Origin: Trichopria drosophilae
Taxonomy: Eukaryota > Arthropoda > Insecta > Hymenoptera > Diapriidae
Direction of reading: 5' to 3'
Length of the DNA stretch: 64,000 bases
Assembly (NCBI GenBank): GCA_030407085.1
Contig: CM059586.1
Span: 106,715,501 to 106,779,500 of the forward strand
Part shown: one piece after another, positions 11,061-23,260 of the stretch
Numbering within the stretch: the first letter of the stretch is position 1
Layout: every line of letters begins with the position of its first letter
Notes under the pieces: generated by a model
What the model was told of the DNA's origin: nothing
The model's database searches: none
Seen by the model: only the letters and a program-made list of their open reading frames with translations
Translations under genes and position numbers: made by a program

Positions 11061-13369
11061 TTAACGTTTTATAAATAAAATTTAATTAACCTTTCTATAT
11101 TACCGAATTACAAAATCACAAAGAAAAAAGAATACTAAACTGACAATTGCTTTGGGATAATTCAAACTTATTCGCCAATTAAAAGAAGAACGGTTTAAGT
11201 ACTCTTTCATTCTGCAAATAATAATATAAACGACACAATTACACCAAGTATGTTTGTAACAATGTGAAATCCGTAATGGTATAATTTATACTACAGAAAG
11301 TATTGGACATTATAGGATTTCTTTGACATCCACATCAAAAAGGATCAATGGTAATACATTTCAATATTGAATTTCATTCTAATTAAAATGCCAATGGAAA
11401 TTCCACAGTATTAAAATGTAATTATAAATTAAACCAAATAAATTAGATGGTGGTTTGTTCTTAATAAAATGTTTATCGAAAATAATAGTCAAGAATTATT
11501 CAAAGTCAAAACGTATTGGACACCTTATATGAACATTATCTGATTATCGATTTGTGCAATAATACTCGTCAATTACTATTTTTTATAAGATAAAAAATAA
11601 GTAACTAAATTGTATTCGAGCAGAAATGGTTAAGATTCAAATTCTTATAAGTAAATACCATTATTTTTCTGCCTACATTCCACGTACATTTAATTGTAAT
11701 TAATAAAAAATTAATTTGAACTATTTATAATTGTATTAACATATGTGAACATTTATCTGTTTCAGGTTAGTAATTCATGAATTAACAATTCATCTACCAA
11801 GCGACTTAAAAATAAGTAAGTTTTTGATTTATTTATTTTCTCATTTATTTAATTTCTTGTGCTCCATTTAGATATTGGAAAAAGGATAATAATTTAAGAA
11901 AAACATGGCTTTGCATGAATTTGAAGTAAATCAAAGAGCTATTTGCATTCTTAATCCAATACGTTTACAGCGGCGATTCGAAATAATTCTGATGTAAATT
12001 GGAAACGTTCAATCGCTATGAATATTGGCTTCCTTGCAAATGAGCTTATTTGACGATTTATTGGCGAAGCAATGAATTACAAATGTTTTTTGTTTATTAG
12101 CTATGCAAAGTTTCCAGACAAAATGTAATCGTATTCAGACGTATTACATTAACATTATAGGGAACGCTAAATAAATATAAGCTTCTGAAACAAATAAATT
12201 GGATTTAACGAATTATGACAAGTCGAAAATTGAGAGAGGTTGTATTATTTAATTTGATTACTTTTCCAACTATTTAATTCCGAAATCAATAATAATTGAA
12301 AGTGTCTGAAAGTATACAAATTTAATTAAACGTTTCAAAATTTTATTAGAGTTTTTTTAAGTTAGCCAAATTATGTACCTCGCTCGCGCGTCTAGTGACA
12401 TCTAACGGGGATTGATCAATATTCTTACAACATAAAAAAATAATAGAAGCTTTTATTTCGAAAAATTGACGTGAGATATTTATTACCTCGCGAACTGATT
12501 TCGCTCAATTTTCATGGCGAAATTATTTTCTTGTGAGACTGTTGTCGGCCATCACTTAAGAACATATTCTACACATCATAGGTAATAAAAAAATTGCTTG
12601 TTTGGTGGAAATAGATGAGAACCTCCTCTTAAGCGACTATTGATATATAATTAGTTTCTATTAATTAATAATTTTATAGAAATGACGTACCGTCGTGTAA
12701 ACGACAGACATCTATTATTATTGCTAGTCTGATGATTAGTTAACTTTATTCGACAGTACGGTATTAATGATAGGTGATTAGTATCCATTCCCATCCAATA
12801 TTTAAAGTGGAAATCACTCATCGTATGGATAGAAAACAAAATGTTTAAGGTAGTTTTTCCCCGGGATATTATTTAGTGTAGATATACATTGGAATGAAAT
12901 ATTTTATCAAATTTTCAAGAACTTAGTTTTTATTATGAAAGATATGGCTGAAAATCAAAAGCATTTTTGTTCATGAAAAAAATAAAATGTGTAAAAACAA
13001 TTTGTTATACAATGTTTGTCAATAACTCAAAATTTCTTCTTATTGAAATAACACTAAACAACTCATCCAGAGAAAATATTTGTTTTAGAGATTCATTAAT
13101 ATGTCCACTACTGACATTAATCGCTTGCAATAATTATCGTTGGAATTTGACCTGGATTCGATTAGCGTAAATCACTAATAATAAAAGACAAATACAAAAG
13201 AGTAACTGATGTGTCATGCAAAAATAAATGATGCAGTTACAATGTTTGAAATAAAATAGATCTCAATTACTTTGGTAAATGATATTTTGACTAATCCGTA
13301 ATGATACCAATAAGAATTTTTAAGAAAATTACTATTTAGCAAGGCGCTTGTTTCTAATTCAAGTTCAAT
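11061..13369. other. AT-rich non-coding sequence
   Basis: Mostly A/T-rich. GTATTGGACA occurs in the same orientation at 11300 and 11513, which may be a decayed Tc1-type terminus. TCTGTTTCAG followed by GTTAGT at 11756-11771 resembles a weak acceptor-donor junction. TAGTGACATCTAACGGG near 12395 resembles a short motif often found in insect repeats. Small open frames (12651-12839 -, 12967-13170 +) have no domain. Confidence 0.45.
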
Positions 13370-14600
13370 CGGCATATAGACATTACTATCATTGCCCAGC
13401 TAGCATCAGGTTTACGAGCGACGACCCTTTTCTCCGACTTTCCAATTTCCCATTCCGGAAATCAACGGTCAATGAACGATGCATCGGAAATCATTTCCGC
13501 GATCTCGAATATCTCACCGTTAAGAGCAGTGGAACAATGAAATTCGCATTTCATGCGCCGTAAAGTACGAGTGTCGCAATAAATTAACAATAGGCCAACT
13601 ATAGCTACTGGTGAACGGCAGCACTGACTCCATCCCATTTGACGGATGGATTTCTTGTATTTGATAGGTAATTTCGTATATTTTATCGCTAATTTATTGC
13701 TTGGTCGTACTCTCGCAACACCCAGGAAATTCAATTCCGCGATATAAACCTCTGCCTGCATCCCCTTCCGGTTCTCTTCTCGTCGACGGATAGTAGCAGG
13801 GACTTATCAACACAACGTCCAAGTATACAGTTCCGGTAGAGAAAACAAACGGACCTACCGGATCTTATTTCGTCGAGAGCGCTCCATGGATTGGCTTCGT
13901 GAGACGAGGTAATGAATTGCCTCGCGAACACGATGAAGAAGATGGAAACCTCTGGAAGCTATTAAGTAGCTACTTCCCACTCTCACCGTATTCCATGAGA
14001 GGAAGCCGGCACGGGTTCCGAATTTTCCCAACAGTCAACGGGAACAAATGAAAAGGGTTCCCTCGAAGTGGGAATGGAACACTGGCAGACGGCCGTAACG
14101 TCGGAACGGAACAGTACCGAGCGATAAATCTAAGCAACGAGCGTCCATGTTTTGCGCATTCGGTTAGCTAACGTACATAAATTTGGCCGCTATCCGGTAT
14201 CTACTGTGTCTTGATACCGTGATTCGTAAACCCACCTTAAAGGTGCACACGGTTTTGCCTCCGCTTGATAAAGGTGATCGATGACGCGAAACCTCGAAAT
14301 CTGGTTTAGAATTTCCCCGGCACGTTAGAAAAGGGACGTTTGTGCTATTGGCAAAACATCAAGATTGAAGCACGCTATGTACCATAATTGCAGACCTTAC
14401 GACTCGCATTGATCCTTGGCCAAGTATGGCAGAGAATCCAAAGGCGCAATTCGTCTGTAAAATTCCTGTCGCATGATGCATTGCTTTTATTACCAAAAGA
14501 ACGCTTAACGCAGCTGTTCACTTTGTTTTACGTCCGTGCATTATTAGTTTGACGAGTCGTTGCTCGCTTCAAAGAGTATATTAAAGAAATTCGAATGTGA
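13370..14600. other. GC-richer island
   Basis: About 1.2 kb of mixed composition, with short frames on both strands (13348-13563 +, 13462-13931 -) that overlap each other and lack recognisable domains. It lies next to the first hairpin. It may be conserved non-coding or transcribed non-coding DNA. Confidence 0.35.
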
Positions 14601-14606
14601 AATAAA

Positions 14607-14700
14607 GTGTCTGACTATTACGTTTGCATCTACTGAAATCCGGTAGAGGTTGATGACCCCGCTACAGTACGAAGTAGTTACGGACAGTTCAGTCAGACAC
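14607..14700 (+). ncRNA. Structured hairpin, copy 1 of 3 (miRNA-like or palindromic repeat)
   Basis: GTGTCTGACT at the 5' end pairs with AGTCAGACAC at the 3' end, and CATCTACT pairs with AGTAG further in, leaving a 94 nt stem-loop with a conserved apical part (TAGAGGTTGATGACCCCGCT). Outside the core, AATAAAG on the left is complementary to CTTTAAT on the right. The hairpin strand is nominal, since a palindrome folds on either strand. Two further copies lie 3 kb downstream. Its size and stem length fit a microRNA precursor, but a tiny palindromic MITE is equally possible. Confidence 0.5.
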
Positions 14701-14704
14701 GTCT

Positions 14705-15120
14705 TTAATGACTATTTATTTATTATTTTCAGTTAATACATTTATACAAATAAGTAACCAAATTTAACCTACAGAAATACAGCAATAGAAGCTTTCATTT
14801 TGATGAATACTGCATTAGCTGTCAATTAAAGCTTTTAATGGGATGGATAAAAGGGAGTACGTTCATTAATGTTGTCTGCTTATCTTCCTTTTATAAGCAT
14901 TTACGTTTTGAAAATCCTTGAAGCAAGACCATGGAAAGCTTTTAGCTGAGCATCCTATTGATCATAGGATCACATATTTAATTAAGCTTTCAATGCCCTA
15001 ATTAGAAATGCAAGTATTGATCAATAGAATTTTTCGGCTGATAGACGGATCGTTCAAAAACTAAATCAATGTGCAGAAAAGTTCTCAAAAAGAAGAGAAC
15101 ATGATGTGGGAGAATTCCAT
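14705..15120. other. AT-rich spacer with small palindrome
   Basis: A/T-rich sequence. The palindrome TCCTATTGATCATAGGA lies near 14952-14968. Nothing else is supported. Confidence 0.4.
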
Positions 15121-16295
15121 TCATTTCGACAAAAGTCTAGGCGAGTCTTTGGATATCTCAGAAGTTCACCGATGAATTCTAAGGAAGTAACCGGAAGTTC
15201 CAGTCATTCGACACGTTCGGTGACCGTATCGGAGGATTCGTCGAGTCGGAAGGAAGAAAAATAAAACGCTCGATAAAATATTTGCCGAGGCAACGAACCG
15301 CATATATGGAGAGTAAGAAAAATCCTTCCTCGAGGATTCCCGGGAATCCCGAACGAGATACGAGATGAAATGGAAGAGCGGCCAGGGCTCAGTGACGCGC
15401 ATCCGTTGATTGTTTTAATCCAATTAAAGGGGGGCGCCATTGCGCGCGCAATGTTTCATTACCTTAAGGGAGGGTGACTTATCGAAGCCGAGAGAGGGTT
15501 CGCTCGTTCCGATTTCCGTGTCGTTTAATTCCGTTGATGGGTGAGGCATCGCAACGACAGCAGTACAGCCGATTTTATGGCGTGGTACACATGCCTCGTG
15601 GGATTGCATTTGAAATTGTAATTCGTTTTTCGCATACGCGTCACACGAGAGATCACTCTCAAGATTTTGCCAATTTCACTTCTTACAGATGTACAGTGCA
15701 AACCGCAGTCGATCCCATTCAGCCTCCAATGGAATTTATACATTGAACAGGACATACTACTGAATAGCTTAGAGAAGGCTTGAAAAATAAATAGATATGA
15801 TAAAATTAAATTTTCTAAAGTGAAACATACCTTTTCATTCTTGCTAATTTCAAAAGGCTGAAAACTTTCTATTGCTTGCCGAGACAAAACCGTATTGCAT
15901 CGGAAATGCATAATGCTTGCGCGTATCCTCCATTTGCGAAATCTCTCGCCTCGATTTTCGGTCGGCACTGTTACAAATTGCACCGTTATTTCTTGTGGAG
16001 ACGTTCAGGTATTCCACGTACGCTACTAGTCGCATACATTCTTACTTTCTGCAACGTTTACATGCAAATTTTCTCCACGAACTTGGCCGGAAGTCGCCGC
16101 CTGTTTTCCTTATGGGCTAACCCGCGAAATGTACGAATCGAGAGTATTTTATACGCTACATCGCATGCTGGCGCCTCGAAACAATATGTGAGAAGAAAAT
16201 ATCTTTTGGGACGTGTAGAAATTTGCATTAAAAATTTAATGAAAGCTTTAGTGGATATGGAGAAAATACTAGACAGATCGGTTACTCACATGTAA
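15121..16295. other. GC-richer island with overlapping open frames
   Basis: Frames of 60-152 codons overlap on both strands (for example 15525-15983 - and 15876-16295 +). No translation shows a domain or repeated motif, and the long frames run into the A/T-rich part at 15750-15850, so they look accidental. It could hold regulatory DNA. Confidence 0.35.
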
Positions 16296-16499
16296 TAAGA
16301 AAGAAGTATTTCAATATGTTAAAAATTGATTGAGCATAACAAAGCAAATTGTAAAAATAATAAAATACAATGCCAAATTCGAAATCAATTCAAATAGAGA
16401 ATTATCACCTAGATTGGATTCTCGGATAATGAAGATTCGTTCATTACAGAATTATCGCAGAGTCAATTTACTATTTGACCTCAGCATCGAGTTTGATTG

Positions 16500-17230
16500 A
16501 AATAACGTTAGCGCTCGTAACGATTCCCCCTAGTTACCAATTACAATTTTGTTAATTCCGATCAAAATACTGACAGCTGCAGAATTAGAGTTCTCGGGAT
16601 AATTTGGGGGTTTCCAATTTAATAAAAAAAAGAATCTGTTCAATTTCGCAGAGTGAAGTTTCCTTCCGTGAAACACGAATCTCTCGGAGACTTTTAAATC
16701 GGTCGGAAACAAAATCGCCGTCGAGGTTCGAGTAACTCGGGATTCACCGTGGTTGCGAGGAAGTGATTTAGTAATTGGCGCTCTAACGAGAAATACAAAA
16801 TGGAAATGAGAGCTAGTGGGATGCGAGAAAAGGGAGGGGAATCGGAGTAAATACGTCGGATCCTCGGAGCGGCATTCAGACCGTTGCGCGGTATCATTCG
16901 ATAGGATGGTAATTCTATCGGTAATTCTATTGGTTTGCGCTGAATGGACGCGCAGATAATAGGCGCGGGTTCGTTGCGAAATTACGCAACAAAAGAATCG
17001 TCCCGCATCGAAACGGCAGTGTGCCTGATGTTCCAATTTTGAAAGTTACGTGGTATTTAGGTAACGCGCGCGCTAGCTTCCGATTATGCATTCCCGCTTA
17101 TCTGTTATCCGAGTTTCGCGGTTATCCCGTTCCGACTATCGATCATCCTAAAAACAAGGAGATCCGACGCTGACGTACGATTGCGCTGTTTCGCTACAAA
17201 ATTGATGAGAACTTGCATTCTGGTTGGAAC
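16500..17230. other. GC-richer island
   Basis: The composition rises again after a 200 bp A/T-rich spacer. The 168-codon minus-strand frame (16530-17036) has no recognisable domain and ends in low-complexity A/T-derived residues. I regard it as non-coding or undetermined. Confidence 0.35.
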
Positions 17231-17679
17231 CATTTATTTCCTCGTATCAGGGAATAGGTGTCAAAATCAAAATTAAGTAGTTAAATTAGCTACTTTCATT
17301 ACCATAATTTCCAATCATGTTTTTCATACTTATCTGACTGAATTATTCTTATTAGTTATTAAATGTTAGTGCTTTCAAGGTCCCTTTTTCATGGAAGATG
17401 TGACTTGCCAAAATAAAATCCGAAGGGGCCTAGATCAAGTTGGGACACACTTTATGTGCTGTTGGAGGGGAATAATTTTTTAGGTACAGATTTAAACATG
17501 GATTATTACATAGAATTTAAATTGAGACAATTATTTATTTTATTTGTATTTGCTCGTGTAATAACCTTGACCACAATCAAATACTGCATTTGTAACTAGC
17601 GAACACAAAACCTGTGTTTTTACTGTCGTAATAAGTATTCATTATTCTCAATCGAAATACAAAATACATGTTCGTTTCA
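17231..17679. other. AT-rich spacer upstream of the hairpin pair
   Basis: A/T-rich with no open frame or clear repeat. It leads directly into the duplicated hairpin units. Confidence 0.4.
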
Positions 17680-17798
17680 GTATTATAGAGCATGCCTGAC
17701 TATTGAATCTGCATCTACTTCTCACGCAGTGGAGGTTAGTCACCCCATAATAGTAAGAAGTAGATACAGATAGTTCAGTCAGACATACTCTATAATAC
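17680..17798 (+). ncRNA. Structured hairpin, copy 2 of 3, with extended basal stem
   Basis: The core GCCTGACT...AGTCAGAC encloses ATCTGCATCTACTTCT paired with AGAAGTAGATACAGAT. The basal stem continues: GTATTATAGAG (17680-17690) is the exact complement of CTCTATAATAC (17788-17798), so about 40 bp can pair overall. The apex holds GTGGAGGTTAGTCACCCC. Differences from copy 3 at paired positions are compensated. It is the first unit of a tandem pair with period ~131 bp. Confidence 0.55.
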
Positions 17799-17810
17799 AT
17801 GTCTATTTCA

Positions 17811-17917
17811 GTATTATAGAGCATGTCTGACTATTCCATCCGCATCTACTGCACACGCCGTAGAGGTTACTGACCCCGTAACAGTACGCAGTAGATATGG
17901 ATAGTTCAGTCAGACAC
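17811..17917 (+). ncRNA. Structured hairpin, copy 3 of 3
   Basis: GTCTGACT pairs with AGTCAGAC, ATCC with GGAT, and ATCTACTGC with GCAGTAGAT, around an apex with GTTACTGACCCCGTAAC that can itself form a small stem. The left flank GTATTATAGAG repeats that of copy 2, but the right flank no longer pairs with it, so the duplication ends at the 3' base of the hairpin. Confidence 0.55.
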
Positions 17918-17919
17918 TC

Positions 17920-18569
17920 CGAGAGTACCACCTCGTTTTACTGCGTTTCATAGAGGTTTAATCTATATAATGATTTAATTGTACCATATATTCGATATTA
18001 GTATGATCGATATCAGTATGACCAAGATGTTGCAGAACATGTAGATTACATAATACAATGATAGTTAAATTCCTATTAAATATAAATTCATGAGGTTGCA
18101 CTTGAAACTCTTTACTCAGGAGGTTTTCGTCGAGGTCGCAGATTAAAAATCCAACGTTACTTTTTCAAAATTATAACATTTCTGTTTTCTTCAAATATAA
18201 AACTTTCATCTGAATAAAATGGCTTTTCTGATTTCCCTTCAGTAACATTGAAATTGCTTTTTTATTCTTTTTTATAATAAAATCATATTCAACGGTAAAC
18301 AATGAATACCTAAATAGCGAGAATGTCAAAGATAGTTTTTGCTGCATCTTTAACTGAAAACTGGTAAAAAAAGAAGAATATCTTTTAATTATAATTCAAA
18401 TATTTTAAAATTGCATGGCACAGCGATTTCAATAGATTTAAAGAACTTATAAAAAAATGTAGTATCCAATAGTTTATCGTGTCTCATCATACATCCTACG
18501 TTTAAAATTTCTTGCCATTGTCAAATTTGAACGATTTTGATACAATCTTTCAAATATCAAAATGAACGT
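17920..18569. other. AT-rich spacer
   Basis: A/T-rich with no open frame above 60 codons and no clear repeat. Confidence 0.4.
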
Positions 18570-18990
18570 GAAAACTCTGATGGAAACAGGAAGAAAAAGG
18601 AAGGAAGGAAGACGTATTCGTGTATAGTGTACATTGATCGAACGAGTACCGGCGATGCATAACGTAAGACAGGGGTTCTCGTAAGATAGGCGCGATTCTT
18701 CTGGGTTATCATACCGTGTTATCTCATAAATTCCAAAAAGGAGTGCCGTTCAGGTTATGGCTATATTAAGTTTCGTTAACTACGCTATTTCGGGACGTTG
18801 ACGGCTGGGGCTCCTTTTTGAATTTAAAACGCTATATAATCGTTTATTACGGCCACTTTTTTTTCGTTGTTTCTTTCGCGGTAATTCACGATCCCAAAAT
18901 TGATCATTATACGGTGCAGCTGGCTATGTTTTTATTGGGCACTTTTCATCGGCTTCCCAGCACAGTTTACGATTTTCCTCTCTAAATATT
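18570..18990. other. GC-richer island
   Basis: A purine-rich stretch (GGAAGGAAGGAAGA near 18600) leads into a mixed-composition block. No open frame above 60 codons lies here. Confidence 0.3.
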
Positions 18991-19849
18991 ACTTTGGCTT
19001 GTATTAATTAATAGTTTTTTTCAAACGCCTGCGGTCGAGGTACTTTGTAAAATATCCTTTGATGAAAAGATTCTCATAATATTCATATAACTGCATAGAA
19101 TTGCGTTGGGCTTATATCTCGCATGATATATTCAAATTGCGGTTATTGTAACTTGGGATACCAGAACGTTATGAAATTTTTTTAATATATTTTACGACAA
19201 AATTTTAATCTAATACCACGTATTTACGGGGAATTTCAAGGAAATTTCTTTCAATGGTCGAATAAAGTTTCTCTGTGCTTAATTAATTTTTCTTTGAATT
19301 TTAAAAACTTATTGATACGCAGCGTATTTATTTATAAAATGTTTTTATTACGTAGAATCGCCCATTATGAATAGTAATGAAAGCTATTAATATATTGTTA
19401 TCGTTCGAACCAATAAATAGAAAAAAAGTATTTTCATTTGTAAAAATTCACATATTTCAGTGATACTACAAGAAAAAAAAATTCCTAATGCGTTTGGGGA
19501 AGTTTTTCTACATACTTTCAGTAGGTATTTCAGCGTACCGAAACAAATTTTTTGTATAAAAATTGCGATTTCAAGATTTAACAATATTTTTTTGTCGAGT
19601 CAAAATAATGAACAGGGAGACTCTTTTCTATAGTTTCGAGAAATTTTTAGAATTATTGAACTATTTATTTTTGAAAACATTCGATAAAAGTTGAATACGA
19701 GTACAATAAACAAAAACAACTAAATCTAAGTTTTAAAACGAAATACAAGATTTTCCTGAATAATCATCTGACATTTGGATATATGTACAAAATAAGAAAA
19801 GCTATTAAAACCGTAACATAAAATGGAAAAAAGTAAATAAATTTATAGC
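18991..19849. other. AT-rich spacer
   Basis: A/T-rich. A 65-codon minus-strand frame (19387-19584) has no domain. Nothing further is supported. Confidence 0.4.
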
Positions 19850-20156
19850 TCATTCGACAGAACAGACCTCACACGAGAAGCGAAACGAGAAATGGAGATA
19901 TAGGGAAATGAGGAGAGTCTCAATTTCCATGCGATAGTAGAGGGAGACGTGGAATAAGTCGAAACAATCGGATTTAGGTGTTCGTATTATTCGCGAACTC
20001 GTTTTTCCTTCTCGTTTTACGAGCATTTTTTTTTTCTCCTGAGTCGTTGAAGGGGTGGGGGAAAGGGTCCCAGGCTTACCAACGGCAGGAACCAATATAA
20101 ATGCAAAGGCGATCCGGTTTCGGTGAACGCCACGTCCGGAATCGGTGTGCGCGCTT

Positions 20157-20188
<32 letters not shown>

Positions 20189-20530
20189 ATTCACATCAAG
20201 CACCAGGGTTAAAAGGAGTGAAGCGTATCGGCTGATTGATATTCCACTCAGGATATCCGAAAACCGGCGGATGTGACAATCGTGTCGTCGGTCCAGAATG
20301 AGAGATTCTATCTCAATGACTGGTTCCAAGTATGCGACGAGGCGCTCCATTAATCGTGTCTCGGGTGGTGTTGCGAAAACTCGGCGATATCGATGAGGCC
20401 GCGAGAAGAAGCGACATTCGAGATTCAAATTTTCGACGATCATCTCCGTTGCGGCTTCCTATTCCCGATGTTTATTCGTCTCATTCATTGATATCTACAA
20501 TTACTTTCGAGGTCACAAACAAGCAGGCTA
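19850..20530. other. GC-richer island with AC microsatellite
   Basis: The longest frame of the window (197 codons, 19850-20443, -) crosses this island, but a stretch of alternating Cys-Val in it is only the translated microsatellite and the rest shows no domain. I treat the island as non-coding. Confidence 0.4.
20157..20184 (+). repeat. (AC)14 microsatellite
   Basis: Twenty-eight bases of uninterrupted AC dinucleotide. It is the only long perfect dinucleotide repeat I saw in the window. Confidence 0.95.
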
Positions 20531-20539
20531 TTTTTGGTT

Positions 20540-20760
20540 GACTCTTTTCATCCTAAAAATCCGAAATTTGGACACAACTTTGGGCGCTGTAACTTGTGTG
20601 TCTAACGACGTTAAAAAAATTGAAATAACTTAAAATCGATAGTTTTGTATCTTTTTTTTCGACTGCGGTGATCAGAATTAACTGGCGATTTCAAAGACAA
20701 AAGTCACGATTATTTTTGTCGAACAAAAAATACCGATCTCTTTAACGTCTCTTCGCAAGA
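20540..20760. repeat. Fragment related to the CACAGG foldback family
   Basis: GGGCGCTGTAACTTG followed by a long A run resembles GAGGTGCTGTAACTTGAAG in the 8310-8966 element. The similarity is short, so the assignment is tentative. Confidence 0.3.
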
Positions 20761-21329
20761 ATCGCATTTTTTACATATATAATACTAACTTTTATATATA
20801 ATACTAACCATTGCAAAAGATACTAGTCATGTCTTTGTGCTCAGCTTTTTTCAATTGTACATTCTTTAAAAAAACAAGATGGAGCCTGCAAGTTGCAATT
20901 TTGAATTTTCTCACATAAATATCGGTTAGTTTACCGTGTAACAGTTAAAACTACCGTGAATTAGAACAGGTAATTATCATATTTTGGGAATATCTCATAA
21001 CGGTTCATTCATAACCTCCAATTAGTTGTATAAAACCGTTTTTTACCGATTTTTTGTCTGATTTTCACTCAATTTTTTATGTTTTCATGTTATTGCGTCA
21101 CCAGATGTTAATATCAGAATTTGAAAAAGGAAGTCCTAAACTATCGCAAAGAAAAACATTTTTTAATATTGTACAATTTTTAAAATAAACAAACTACGGA
21201 CACTTATTTAACAAATATCACTATTTCCACTGCTTCACACATCGTTATTTGTTTATCATTTCCCCTATTAAAATATCTGAGATGGATATAAATATCATAT
21301 CGGGATAGAATATAGAGCTACTCGAATAA

Positions 21330-21690
21330 ATGACATTTCAAAATGGCGGCCTCGAAAATGGCTATTATAAATTATAAAATGGCTATAAAAATTCATTTTT
21401 TTGTTCAAACTCATAATCATGCATACTATCGCCCGACTGAACCGAGTAAAATCACTTTAAACTTGCTACTCGGATTTTTTGGAATCGTGAAGTCTATATT
21501 TGAATTGAGTTTTCAGAAATTTAAAATGGTCGGTCCCATATGGAGTTGAATTTGTTCAAATCGATTGAAATTACTTTGAAGGTTATACATGCGGAATTTG
21601 GAAATAGTTGATTCCGAATTTGACGTTAATTTTCATCAAATTCATAATGCCGAGTCCAATATGGCGGAATTTTTTAAAAAATAGATATAA
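21330..21690 (+). repeat. Tandem units of the CAAAATGGCGGAT family
   Basis: Units contain AAATGGTCGGTCCCATATGG and TAATGCCGAGTCCAATATGG, each preceded by a decayed GATTCCGAATTTGA block. They lie in the + orientation and are spaced about 120 bp apart. The frame 21343-21549 is a by-product. Confidence 0.55.
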
Positions 21691-22889
21691 ATTCCTTTAA
21701 ACATTAACCGTTTTTTAATTGCTGGTTACAAATTTTATTTTATTTAGACATTGAAATTCAAGATGGTTACTTCAGTTAGACGTGACTAATACTAACTTAA
21801 CCCAACCTAACAATTGTTATTTTTACTAAAGTTATTTTTGATGAAGTTATTGTTCTTAAAGTCTTTTTTGCAAAGAGCTTGAATCCTGAAACAAGAATAG
21901 AAATAATGTCGAATTACAATATCTAACAATCTTTTAAGATATTATAAGATTATAGAGGGATGTTAACAAGTTTTTACACATCCATTTTATCGTTAATACA
22001 CACTGTAGTCAACACTTTCACAATGAAAATAAATCCAAAGATTGAAAAAATGACTAAAACCTAAATGTAGTAAAAAATCATTAAGATCCAGTACGAATTA
22101 AGTGCCGTACTTAAAAAGTAAACATTATTTTGTAAATCGTTGCTAAGAAATAAAAATTTAAAATTTTAAATCAAGCTGTCCTTGGCACACTTGGCTTCTG
22201 GAAATGCAGGAAATGTGAAAGGGCAAATAATAGATTCAAAGAGTACATAGAGTATATGCATTATTTCAATTCGTTAATCTTGTATTCTGACATTTAATAT
22301 CAATAAGAAAAATATTGAAGTAGACATATTTTATTGTGCAAGATGAACTTTCCAACTGTTTAGAAACAATAAAACTGTCGATTCCGAAAATACAAAAATT
22401 ACATACATTTTTGAAAATAGAAAAGTTGTTTTAGTTCTTTTATTTGTAATTAACAACTGCGTATAAAATTTTTTCAAATAGTACATACTTACATACTAGT
22501 ACTACCAACGTTTCTTTATTTAGTAATAAATTTAGCGGTCGTTTAGAATCTGTCTTCTGTATGATTACGATTTGATTTTATATTTAATTTGTATATTTTG
22601 AACATATTAAAAAATGACATGTCAGCCAAAAGCTATTAATAACAATAATAATTTACAATAATATCGTCTTTTTGTTCTGGGGTTGAATTGTTGCATCGAA
22701 ACTGTCAAAATTAATTAGAACATAATTGCATCATCAAGAGTTCTGCCATTTGAAGATTACTTTTTTAGACGTGACCTCGAATTAAGATTGTGATAAAAAA
22801 TTGATCATTTCATAGAAATTTAAAAGAATTTAAAATCCTCTGACAAAATTATAGGCACTATTCTGTCTGTCAAAATCACGGGGAAGTAT
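21691..22889. other. AT-rich non-coding sequence
   Basis: A/T-rich with no open frame above 60 codons. No clear boundary or RNA structure was recognised. Confidence 0.5.
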
Positions 22890-23260
22890 ATAAAAAAAAT
22901 ATCCGATCGATGCCATGTTTAATCGGCGTATTCCCAAATGTCCATCTCTATGCGTTTGGGGGAGCCTCTGACAGGCACTCGTGGTCGTCATTACTCTTTG
23001 GCACTGAAGTAGACCAGCATCAGACTAAAGCGATAACGATATGATTTATGTATGAGGCGAATGGGAAGTTTACGCACCATAACAGACTTACTTCGGGCAC
23101 AGTGCATTTCCATTTAGGCAACCTCACCCATAGCTATAACTCTGTAATTGTGACGGCCCTCGTTCTTTATTGCCCAAGTTTTTCATTCCGGCCGCAAAAG
23201 AGGCCCAAACTTACGAGCTCAATAAAAGCTTCCAGACAAAACCACTAAATCGACGCTGGT
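22890..23260. other. GC-richer island
   Basis: A sharply bounded mixed-composition block with one 66-codon frame (23048-23248, +) that has no domain. It looks like a candidate conserved element, judged on composition alone. Confidence 0.3.

Noticed and set aside
12390..12410. Short TAGTGACATCTAACGGG-like motif (also near 29160 and 34125) as a retroelement end
   Set aside because: The motif is too short and isolated, and no retroelement body or tail is attached.
15525..15983. 152-codon minus-strand open frame
   Set aside because: It crosses an A/T-rich segment and overlaps plus-strand frames; no domain.
16530..17036. 168-codon minus-strand open frame
   Set aside because: No domain, signal peptide or membrane pattern, and low-complexity ends; an overlapping minus frame (16694-16897) is also open.
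19850..20443. 197-codon minus-strand open frame
   Set aside because: It reads through the AC microsatellite as alternating Cys-Val and shows no domain; the frame is open because the island has few stop codons.
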